A stretch of 60,000 nt of DNA from Symsagittifera roscoffensis (lineage: Eukaryota; Xenacoelomorpha; Acoela; Convolutidae): assembly GCF_963678635.1 (NCBI RefSeq), contig NC_087071.1:29812141-29872140 (forward strand). The letters are read 5' to 3'. A program made the position numbers and the translations under genes. The notes beneath the pieces are model-generated. The model made no database searches and had not been told where the DNA came from. It worked only from the letters and a program-made list of their open reading frames with translations. Positions 44,510 through 53,899 of the stretch are shown piece after piece. The number at the start of each line of letters is the position of its first letter. Within the stretch, counting starts at the first letter, position 1.

Positions 44510-46303
44510 GGAACTACTCAACTAACGAATTCCTCATGACCGGGAAAAGTCGGCAGAAAAGTTCCACCTTATAATAATTGCAAAAAACTTTGAAGATAAC
44601 GACGGCATCACTAAACCATCAGAATTCGAACCTATACAACCTCCAATCGCTGAAAACGAAAATGCTGCGCAGAGACTAAAAAGGGAGACATGAAACACAG
44701 CACTACTTAACAACTACACTAAGGAAGTGCAAATAAGTAGACAAGAGTAAGTTAACAAGTTCAATGCAAATCAAGTCGGAGATATCGATGAGAAAATGAA
44801 ATCCCAGCTCCCACTAGCTGTATGCAAAGAAGGACAAAAATGCTTCATTCACAAAAACCCAGGAAAGAAAATCCTCGAGATGATTTTGCAGGATTTTGGC
44901 AGTTGCTTGAAACAACTTTTGGTTCGGGAACGAATCGATTTTACGAACGCTTTTCAGCATACGCCAGAAAGACAATGGAAGCTTGGAAACTTTCCAAGAA
45001 AACCTTAGGGAATCAGCCAAAAAACTGCAGATTGGGAGAACTAGAGTCAGAAATGGTGAGATATATCTTTATTACAAACATCATGAGGAACACAGAGAAA
45101 CAAAAAACCTCTGCATAGAATACTGAACTTCCGAAAACAAGAGCATACGTACTCGTCCACAAAAAAAAAGAACCCGAATTCACCATCATTATTATCAAAC
45201 CCCGGCTGAATACTTTCTAAGCAAAAACATGCTTATAAAAAGCGAGCCAATCGTTGATCTCTCAGATAATCAAAAACGTCGAAATTGCGCCCAGTCACTC
45301 ACGAAAGGCCATCATTAAGTAAGTCCTGCTAGAGAAAAATCATGCAATAGCTGCGGACGAAAAGCAATTTATAATAAACACGGCAGGAAAGGAGGAAGAC
45401 TGCAAATTGAACAAAAATTTTTGAACGGGCAAATCCATGAAGCGAAACAGTCAACCAAAACCAGGATACTAGTATAGACCCTTAACGTGTCATTAACCTA
45501 GTTGACTTTACCATTTTAGCAGTCGACGAGAAAAGTGAAATCAATAACATGGAGGACAAGTAGATGGAATTAGAGCCGTGTTTTTTGTCAAAAGACAAAA
45601 AATCAAAATCGCTTAAGGTGTTTTTGGACAATAACAATCATTTCGAGATTTAAATAGAGATTGAATTTGCCAGTCCGGTATCGTCCATGAAAAAGGACCT
45701 TTTACATAAGCTGGGAATTAGGGGTCGACGATTTTTGAAGATCGAACCAGATGACTAGATTACAAAAAAGCATATCAAGGGTTAGGAGCTACCAACAACG
45801 TTATAGGAAGAATAGTCGTCAAAAAACGATCAAAGGAAAAAAACGCAAATGACCAAGCTATTACTAACCGAGGTTGCATAGAGAAACCTCTTGCGGAACG
45901 ATATTCCACCAACCTAGTCATAAAGATGTCACTACTTGCTGCCCCTTCTGCAGGACAGAACACTCAAATGTGTCGATTTCAAAATAAAAGCGCTTTGGAA
46001 CAATGCCCAAATCAATTTGAATCCGACGAACCAAACAGTTAGCACACTGATAATCCACAACAAAGTGAGTTTAGAAAGTTTGCTCCTAAACAATTTCCAA
46101 TTGCTACCACAAGAAAAATTAGAGCTAGAGTTTTTCAAAATAAACACCATTTTAATTGAGCCATTAAGACTTTATAGGATAAAAGAAAACGAACTTCCAT
46201 ACAATTACATCCAAAAGTTAAAACATACGTTGACCAACTGTTGCAAAATGGTCGTATAGAAAAGCTATCTAAATGCACGAAACAATTTTTTAGTCCTATT
46301 GTG
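44510..46303 (+). pseudogene. Ty3/gypsy gag-protease-RT relic, relative of the element at 57.7 kb
   Basis: In broken frames it parallels the better preserved element. Gag: IIIAKNFEDNDGITKPSE, then AAQRLKRET. Capsid-like part: KFNANQVGDIDEKMKSQL and RYIFITNIMRNTEKQK. Zinc-knuckle region: NCAQSLTKGHH...KSCNSCGRK, with several ligands lost. Protease start: FASPVSSMKKDLLHKL. RT start: VDQLLQNGRIEKL and CTKQFFSPIV, where it is cut by an H element at 46304. Many stops and shifts. Small open stretches inside it (e.g. 45936-46259) are fragments of this element, not genes. Confidence 0.8.
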
Positions 46304-46717
46304 CAGGAGCGAATCTACGATTTTCTCAAGAGGGCAGGGAGCGGATTTTCAAAAAAAAAATTTCCCTTTTTTTAAGTCGACTAAACTAATTTTTCGAGCT
46401 CGCCCAAAGCAGTAAAAAGACCCTGATTTGGAAACTTTCTGCTCCGCAGGCAAAATTTAAAAAAAAACAGTCCGAAAAAGGCGTTTTTAGGCAGTTTTTG
46501 AAAAAAATTTCGACCGAAAAATTGCGTTTTTTGGCGCACGCTCTCCCCTCAACATTAGTTAATATTAGTTGGCGCCTGAGGCGCCTTTAGAAAAGTCTTA
46601 GGGTCAATCTCCGAAAATTGATATCTCAAAATAGTACAAATGGGGCCCTTTGGGTCGGCAGGTGGTCAAATCCCTAAGGGGGGGAGTCCGCCCCCGCCAC
46701 CCCTAAATCCGCACCTG
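46304..46717 (+). mobile_element. H-family element inside the gypsy relic (H3)
   Basis: Ends CAGGAGCGAATCTACGA and (inverted) CAGGTGCGGATTTAGGGG. The interior matches H1 (TTCGAGCTCGCCCAAAGCAG, CTGCTCCGCAGGCAAAA, TTGATATCTCAAAATAGTAC, CCCTTTGGGTCGGCAGG). It interrupts the RT right after the SPIV block. The 8 bases on each side (CTATTGTG and ATCCTCAT) do not match, so the target duplication has been lost or the ends are misplaced. Confidence 0.72.
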
Positions 46718-48424
46718 ATCCTCATCTAAAAGTGAAAGTCAGGTTTGTCCGCAATATGGCAGCTTTTATTTGACCTTCTTTTCTGTTTCGGATTCCGTAA
46801 AAAATTACCTGAATCACTGTAACGCTCCAACTCGCTCTGAAACTAGGCAAACTTGTGGAATCCGCAATAGTATTTGTGGAATCCGGAACAAAAAATGCGA
46901 AATCCTGAACAGTTTTTCGAATCCACGAATAAGTTTTAGTTCATGTGTATAGTTGAATTGAGCTGCTGCGGAATCACAACTGTAAGTTGTATTTACAAAT
47001 TGTAATCGGAATTCGCAAATTGTAAGTGGACTGCGCAATGTGTAACCATTTTTTTGCAGATTTCCTTTAAAACATTTTTGTTTGCAGATTCCATTTATAT
47101 ATCTGTACATATGTAGTAGCGATTCAATTTATATCTTTTTTTTACCAGGTGGTCACCAGCAAGTTCAATCTCAACTACTACGTTGATCAGCTGCCAGTTC
47201 AAGTAGAAAACGTTTATGCTCAAATGCTGCCTCCACATTTGATCTCAATTCCTGTCAAACAACGAACTTCGATCTCAGTTTCTTCGATCTCAATTCTTCT
47301 TTTTTTTCATAAGCCAACACATCTTTTTATTGATGAGGAGCCTAAAGAGTAGTCCAATATAACTGAAAAACCATATGCACCATGAAGCAAGCTATTCAGA
47401 TATCGACAACCTCTTAGTAAATTTTTTAAAAAAAGTTATAAAACTAATATATTATCACTACTTTCAAGTACCAAAAGAATTAAATGGCCCATTAAAACAG
47501 TACTATCCCAAGCTCACGAACCCACTTAGGCTTGACTAAAAAATCCCTCCACCAAAAAAAATCTATAAGATACTGTAACGAGCCGAAAATATCCAGTAAC
47601 AAAACGTAAAATTTGTGTTTCGAATGGAACGATCATCACATCAAATACAGGTAAGCTCATGCGTAAACTTTATGGTGACTCAGTAGAACACGCGTCTGGG
47701 AGTTGTAAATCAGTTTTTCTGGACATTGAATTTAAAATTTTAAGGAGGGAGTTTATTTATGAAAAAAATTTCACAAAGTTTAAAACATTTTCAATTTTTG
47801 ACTGATACTTTGACGGCCTATTACTATTCAACTTTAATTTTGACCGACCAAATTTTGAACATAACTGAAGCCAGTTATATGCCTAGTTGACTAATGCTAA
47901 AAATTATTTCATCCGTGAAAATATACACTTTCAAAACTGTGATCGCTGTACAAAAAAAAACATATCAAAAAACTTATGGACACTTTGACAAAACAACTAC
48001 ATATCAAAACAATTATTAAATACCAAATTTTCATTTTTGGCATATTGTAAAAACAATTATCTCCTGACTTTAAGCAACCTTTTGAGATCATATAGATCAA
48101 AAGTTTTTGATAAAAAAACCTAAAAACAGGACAATTTCGACCTCATTTTCCCAACATATCAGCTGATGAATTTTTCAATTTGCTAGATAAAAAGACCTTA
48201 TCTTTTGTTCCTAAACGCAAAAGTTACTTATAGCAACCATTGAAGTTTAAAAAAAATAGCCATATGACAATGCTATGTTGAAAAACTGGGGAGCAAACCA
48301 ACCCTTTAACGATCAGCAAAAAAAAAACACCCTGAGAACTAGGTTTTCAGCAAAAACAATAAAATCTTGCATCAAAAACATAATGTTTTGAATACAGACC
48401 CCAAGAAATTTCCCCATAAAACAT
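46718..48424. other. unassigned, with short ggaatccgcaa-type repeats
   Basis: The first tens of bases may be the remainder of the gypsy RT, unreadable. At 46857-47060 words such as GTGGAATCCGCAA, GTGGAATCCGG and GCAAATTGTAAGTGG recur. Related words lie at 49805-49990. The rest (47150-48424) has no recognised gene. Confidence 0.4.
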
Positions 48425-49058
48425 TCTGACAAACTTTGATCAAGATCTAACCGTTACACTAGAAGCGATAAACTTTCTAAGACAGTTAAGACAGTTATGA
48501 GGTTAAACACTATTCTCCGAAATTAATTTAAGTTTTGATACAAAATTAGTGTTTCCACAAAAAGTTACTTTTTATTAAGGATCCCACGAGTGTAAAACGA
48601 CCTGGCAAAATATGATTCTTCTAAAACACTTGTAAAGACACTTGTACCGATCCATCTAACTTGTTGATCTTCAGAGACTTTTCTGAATTCATCCGTTTCA
48701 TTTTTTGCCTAATTTCGTGTTCGACTAAGTTCGCCGAATCCGGTAGCTTCACCCATGCAAACGCTCTGGCAGACCTTGAGCAAGATCTGACAGTTACATA
48801 GAAAAGGACAATTTTCTAAATGGACATTTATGAATTTATACGCTTCTCTCGAAATTAATTTAAGTTTTGATAAAAAATAAGTGTGTTTCGACGAAAAAAA
48901 ATGTAATTTTTGATCATAGATCGCAGCGTGCTCATAAGTCATTCTGGCGAAATCATTTCGCTCCAACGCACATACAGTTGTACCGATCCGTCTAATTTAT
49001 CGATCTTCAGAGACATTTCTGAATTCTTCCATTTCTTTTTTGCCGAATCCGGTAGCTA
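48425..49058. repeat. two-unit tandem duplication (~335-bp period)
   Basis: 48425-48750 and 48768-49058 share, in order: GATCAAGATCTAACCGTTAC / GAGCAAGATCTGACAGTTAC, CGAAATTAATTTAAGTTTTG, TTGTACCGATCC, TTGATCTTCAGAGAC, TTCTGAATTC and GCCGAATCCGGTAGCT. Non-coding. Confidence 0.75.
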
Positions 49059-49158
49059 ATTCATTAGTCAAAATATCTATATGCCAGATTTTAAGTTCAC
49101 TGCATCAATTTGATTGAATATAAATTTCGTTCAGTAATGGTTGCGTTATGGTGTTTTG

Positions 49159-49240
49159 AGTCAAGTTGACCAAGTGGTTAAGTCTTTGGACTGCCAATCC
49201 AAAACGATTTCAGTGCGTGGGTTTAAACTGCATCTCTTTG
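49159..49240 (+). pseudogene. tRNA-Ser-like pseudogene or SINE head
   Basis: The D arm GAC-CAAGTGGTTAA-GTC pairs. The anticodon arm TTGGA-CTGCCAA-TCCAA pairs perfectly, with loop anticodon GCC. A long variable arm and GTGGGTTTAAAC (a damaged T arm/B box) follow. The layout and wording match a class II tRNA-Ser(GCT), whose loop would be CTGCTAA; a T-to-C change gives a glycine-type anticodon. Acceptor and T stems no longer pair, so it is not a working tRNA. Confidence 0.6.
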
Positions 49241-50846
49241 AAATGGTTTTTTCAGTGTCCACTATTTAGTTTTTGTTTTCTCCTACCTTGATTTTTCACA
49301 ACTATGCAATTTGAATTGAAAATTTTTGCTATAACAAAAAGGTTACTACAATGATAGAGTGGTTCCTTTAAACGAACCAGATCTCTTGAGAATAGGACAT
49401 TTAGAGCTTTAAAATTGTTTAATCGTTATGAGTTAGCCATTCAGGCAGATATCTCATCATAAATCCAAATAAATTCTTTTTTCTTTTTTCTATGACCTTC
49501 CTTTTTACCGTTTTTTGAGGTGTCATGCTGTGCGTTGTTTCCAAACACTCAACCCATTAAATCCAAATAATGAAAATAATTGGTGTTGTGTTTTCAAAAC
49601 TATGATCACAAAAATTGCTTGCTGGGATATGTCTCCCAAAAACTAAAGGGATACATTCACCAATTTAGTTACACAGTGTCTTAAGATTTGTTCGTGGATT
49701 CAACTGACATTAGTTAAGTCCTTACTTTTCAATTCAGCATTGCTAAGAATAAGAACGCCAGCTCTAGCTTTTAATCTTTCATTGCTAAATCGGTAATAAA
49801 CAAAATTTGGAATCCAATTACATTTTGCGGAAACCAGACTAACTAGCTAAATTTGCTTGTTGCGGAGTTCGCAGCACTGCAAATATTCTGACAAAATTTA
49901 CGTTACAGATATTTGTACGCGGAATCCACTTACACTTTAGAACTTGTTTGAATATTTTTCTCTGGAATCCAGGAAGAAACAGACACAAAATTGTGCGCAT
50001 ATCTGGTTCACAGTTCGGCCTCGTAATGCCGAAAGTTGGTCGAGAACAGAAATATTTGTACATTACTGATTATATTCTAATGAAGAAGTACTCGCATGTT
50101 TGTAAAATTTACTAGTATTACTTTTTTCATAAACGACTCCCACTAGTTTCTTCTTGTTCCTTCACCCAATTTTGTATACTTCAAAACTCATTGGTAACTT
50201 GAACTGCCTAAAAAAAATCTTTACCAAAGTGTTTGCATTTTTCAACTTCATGTTTATCAATAATTTAAAATATTGAACCATTCCTTGGCGATTGCCGGAA
50301 GCTTTGATTTGTATTTATCAAAAAAAAAGCCCAGCAATTTTTCTGAAAAACTTTCAATTTTGTTTTGTTCTGCAATATTTGGTAATATTTAGCTTCTACG
50401 TAATACTTTAATGATCTTATCTTAAAGTACTGACATTATTCAATTAAGATCCAAAATATATGGCAAGTTTTTTAATTCAAGTTCTTCATGAAATAATAAT
50501 ATTAGATCAGGCCTTCCTTTGATCTACTTTCATCATGTTTTATTAAAACTATTTCTTAGAGCAGAAATCATGTCTTAGTTGTGCCTTACGACCCATTGTT
50601 TTCGAGTCTCACTTCGAGCCCATGCTAGCACAATTCAATTTTCATCGTTAGGATTTGATCATGCTTTACTGAAGCAAACCCATCTAACGTAGGCAAAACC
50701 GTGTAAAGAATTTTAAGATACAATTCTTTTTACCAGTACCTTTTATATACCTCGCTTATAGAAAACATGGAAAAGTGATTTACAAAACATTTTTTAACGA
50801 TTCATATGTGTTTCAAATTGATTTATTCATCTTGAGTAATCTAATA
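49241..50846. other. unassigned AT-rich stretch
   Basis: No gene recognised. Words of the form GGAATCCACTTACACTTT at about 49920 and GGAATCCAATTACATTTTGC at 49810 relate to the short repeats near 46.9-47.0 kb. Confidence 0.4.
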
Positions 50847-52147
50847 CAGTGTTGATTTAAATTATCCGGACAAAATGAACAAAACTTGAATTTTCAAACT
50901 CGTTTTTCTCAAATTGGGTTAAAATTAGAAAAAGTGACGAGAATAAAAGTTGCTTAATTTTTCATCAGAATTAATATGGTGCACTTTTTCAACCAAAATT
51001 CTTAACCTAAATTTTACCCCCAAAAATGGGTCCGCTTGGCTTCTTTCAATCAATCAAGACTTACGCTGACACTACTTTGTTAATTGATAAGGAATGTATA
51101 CCACAAGAAGCCTCTTACAGAGCCCAACAAAATTCTAGAATGGTTAAACCTCCAAAAATTTGAGTAAATTGTTAAAAGTTTGTTTTTAAGCAAAAAATTT
51201 TTTGGTTTTTATATAGTAAAATCACATTTCTTGATTCTCCCCGGGTTGACCAAAAAGGCTTATCCTGCAATTTCCATATATGAAAAAATGCTTATCCTAC
51301 AATTTCCTACAGTTTTAATGACTCAGAAAATTGTCAATAAAAAACTCTAGGATAAGCATTTTTTCATATATAGAAATTGTAGGATAAATATTTTTTCATA
51401 TATGAAAAATGTAGGATAAACATTTTTTCATCTATGGAAATTTGAAGATAAGCATTTTTCCATATATGAAAATTGTAGGACAAGCTTTTTTTGAAAACTC
51501 AAATGAAGCTCAATTAGCGTTTAAATTTACCCCATAAAACGTGCAATCTCTGAACAGAGAAGAGAACCAACAAAAAAAATAGAGGGTTTCAGAGGTTGGA
51601 ACCTCAAAAACTTCATTATCTGTAGGCGAATCTCCTCAACTCATGAGAGAACAACAATTTCCTAAGCCTACTCCTAGATGAACCAAAACCGTAAGGGAGG
51701 AGTTGTCTCAAACGCCAAAAAACCTGTTTTCTTGATGGAAAACATTCTCGAAGCATACATACTCCAGTTGTGATCCACAAGTTCAAGCAATTTCTGTCAT
51801 CAGGAGAACTATCAAGACAATTATTTTCTCTTATCCAGGTTTTTGAAGATTTAATCCTTCTAGAACTTTGTTGGGCTTTGTAAGAGGCTTCTTGTGATAT
51901 ATATTTCTATCAATTAACAAAGTTGTGTCAGCGAAATTCTTGATTACTTGAAAAAAGTCAAAACGACCCATTTTTGGGGTACAATTTAGGTTACGAATTT
52001 CGGAGAAAAAATTACACCATATTAATTCTTGTTGTGAAATTTTAGGCAATTTTTGTTTTCTTCACTTTTTGTCTTATCTTTTTGAGAGAAACGTGTTTGA
52101 AAATTCAAGTTTCGTTCATTTTGTTCGGATAATTTAAATCAGCTCTG
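50847..52147. mobile_element. TA-flanked element with long inverted arms (pogo/Tc1-mariner type)
   Basis: Begins CAGTGTTGATTTAAATTATC and ends in the inverted form GATAATTTAAATCAGCTCTG, each directly flanked by TA (50845-50846 and 52148-52149), the signature of Tc1/mariner/pogo insertion. Similarity between the arms runs about 310 bp inward (AGCCCAACAAAATTCTAGAA, CACAAGAAGCCTCTTACA and TTTGTTAATTGATA recur inverted at 51850-51920). Coding relics may exist in the arms (a minus-strand frame of 72 codons at 51831-52049), but no transposase motif is visible. The ~680-bp loop holds a minisatellite. Confidence 0.7.
51259..51490. repeat. ~32-bp minisatellite with units in both orientations
   Basis: Four to five direct units of the form AGGATAAGCATTTTTTCATA plus TATGGAAATTGT at 51348-51490. 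About one and a half units in the opposite orientation at 51259-51306 precede them. The two blocks are complementary and could fold into a long hairpin. Confidence 0.8.
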
Positions 52148-52224
52148 TATTCCCTGGCAAAATTCAAACTTTTCAGTTTAGCTTATGAAAGGACTGCCAG
52201 AAAGCGAACGAGAGGACAATGAGA

Positions 52225-52490
52225 CATAATAGCACGAAATATATCGCGCGTTGAATGTCCCAAGTTGGCTCAATTGGCAATCTTTAAACCTCAATAACTC
52301 TGCAAAAACTGATCACAGGTGAAATATTTTTTTAAATTTGAGCTCAGGCCGACATTACCTTTTGAACGATTTGAAAAAATTCTGTCAAAAAAGGCTGGTT
52401 AAAAAGTCGAAATTTGTCTGAAGAAAAACAACCATCCCGAGCATAAATACTCCGTCACTTTCTTCAGATGTCGGAGCAATGACTAATTCA
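52225..52490 (-). mobile_element. R-family repeat copy 4 (inverted, partial)
   Basis: Minus-strand match to R: the core AGCACGAAATATATCGCGCG, then CTGATCACAGGTGAAATA and CGAGCATAAATACTCCG, ending GTCGGAGCAATG. The part beyond the core is missing. Confidence 0.6.
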
Positions 52491-52495
52491 AACAG

Positions 52496-52625
52496 TAAGA
52501 CCTGTATATACAATGCTCAAATCTGATTGGCTGAAAAATGTTAATTTTAACCAAGTGAACTCTCCTCATCCCTATTTCGATTCAGTAGGAGACATTTCAC
52601 TTGGTCCAAAAGATATATACATTGC
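52496..52625 (+). repeat. ~110-bp repeat with internal hairpin
   Basis: Inverted partner of 44110-44225. An imperfect stem is formed by ACCAAGTGAACTCTCCT (about 52550) and AGGAGACATTTCACTTGGT (about 52586), with a ~20-base loop. Confidence 0.6.
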
Positions 52626-52659
52626 ATTGCATATGTGTAGCCTAGTGTTAAATAGATAA

Positions 52660-52860
52660 GTAGTCAGTACATTAAGACGAAATGACATTAGGACGACAAC
52701 TGAGCAGCAATCATACGTTTAAGCGACTTGTTCGAATTTGAGTGGCCTTATATTTCTCAGAAAAAAATTATGGAGAATCGTGTAGAACACGTCTTAATGG
52801 CCCATTAAAAAGGCTGTCGTCTTAACAGCTGTCGTCTTAACAGCTGTCGTCTTATGTATC
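52660..52860. repeat. inverted-repeat region with 15-bp tandem units
   Basis: CATTAAGACG at about 52671 and ATTAGGACGACAACTG are mirrored by CGTCTTAATG near 52790 and CTGTCGTCTTAA. From 52813 the unit GCTGTCGTCTTAACA occurs two full times and a third, changed time (to about 52857). Probably a small MITE whose end has been tandemly amplified. Confidence 0.55.
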
Positions 52861-52921
52861 CGTTACATGTGTAGTTGCCCGTCACATGTATATAACGAAT
52901 TATAAAAAAAAAGTTTAACAG

Positions 52922-53177
52922 GTACGAGGAATATAAAAGTGTTGTGACTAAAATGCTACTGGACGATACTGGTCTGAACAGCCAAGTTTGTGAGATGATG
53001 GGTAGCCGCATCGTGCCTGGTCCAATGTTATGGCCGAAACATAAATGCTACAACAGGCGCGAGTTTATCGACTATCAGTTCGAGCAGCTGTTAAGATTCC
53101 AAAAAGGAATCATTTTTATTTGGGCTCCAGAACAATTTTTTCACGTTGTACTACCTCGATTAAAATTGAAAATTTAA
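52922..53177 (+). CDS. possible terminal exon of an unrecognised gene
   Basis: After an acceptor-like TTTAACAG (ends 52921) an open frame runs 84 codons to a stop at 53175-53177. It starts YEEYKSVVTKMLLDD, with MMGSRIVPGPMLWPKHKC and RREFIDYQFEQLLRFQKG in the middle. The composition is protein-like (Cys, Trp and Pro spread through, no homopolymers), unlike the random frames around it. I do not recognise the family. No polyadenylation signal was clearly seen. It could be a relic of an element or chance. Confidence 0.3.
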
Positions 53178-53899
53178 AGTTGATTGAATATTTTTTTATA
53201 TTTCATTTTTATCGAAATTAATGTTTTAAAACAAAAATAATCATAATTTAACAAAATCTGGAAAACCTCATGCAAAAACAAATTAGTTATATTTTTTCGC
53301 AATTTTTAACGCTTTAAAAAAAGGTTAAAACAAAAACAACACAATCAGAAAAAAAAGAATCATGCGGCATCCTTTAAACTTTGGATTGTTAAAAAAACTC
53401 CATTCTGTGTGAGTTTTAAATTTTTATTACGAAATTCTAAAATCGATGCTGAAAAGCTCAATCCGTTTTTTATATCAACTCGACAAATTGATAAGACAAA
53501 CTTCGGAAATCAGACTGCTCTTAAACATCTATGAATTGGTTTCTGGTTCAGAAAAAGGTGAAATCTTTCAATTAAACTTCAATTAAAATGTTACGCAGTT
53601 TTTTTCAAAGCAGACAGACGCCTTTTCATGTAATTGTTACATGATGATTCTGAAAACTTCCTCGATGTAAGTCTAACATAGGATTGAGAAATACGACGAC
53701 TATTTTAAGCATACTTTTTCTTGCGTCTGGTCGTCGTTGCTCTCTTTCTGTTCATAGCTCTCTAATAGGTCAAGGTCATAACACTCACATTCCCCGTGTC
53801 TCAGAGGGGTTGTGGTAACGAGAAAAGTACTCGAGTCATTTAAAATCTACTGTCTAATATGTGCTGTCAAAGATTTTGAAGAATCAAAGATTGGACTAG
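53178..53899. other. unassigned AT-rich stretch
   Basis: No gene or repeat recognised. Confidence 0.4.

Noticed and set aside
44796-46259. several open stretches of 70-107 codons that look gene-like
   Set aside because: They align with gag, protease and RT segments of the gypsy element at 57.7 kb and are fragments of its decayed relative.
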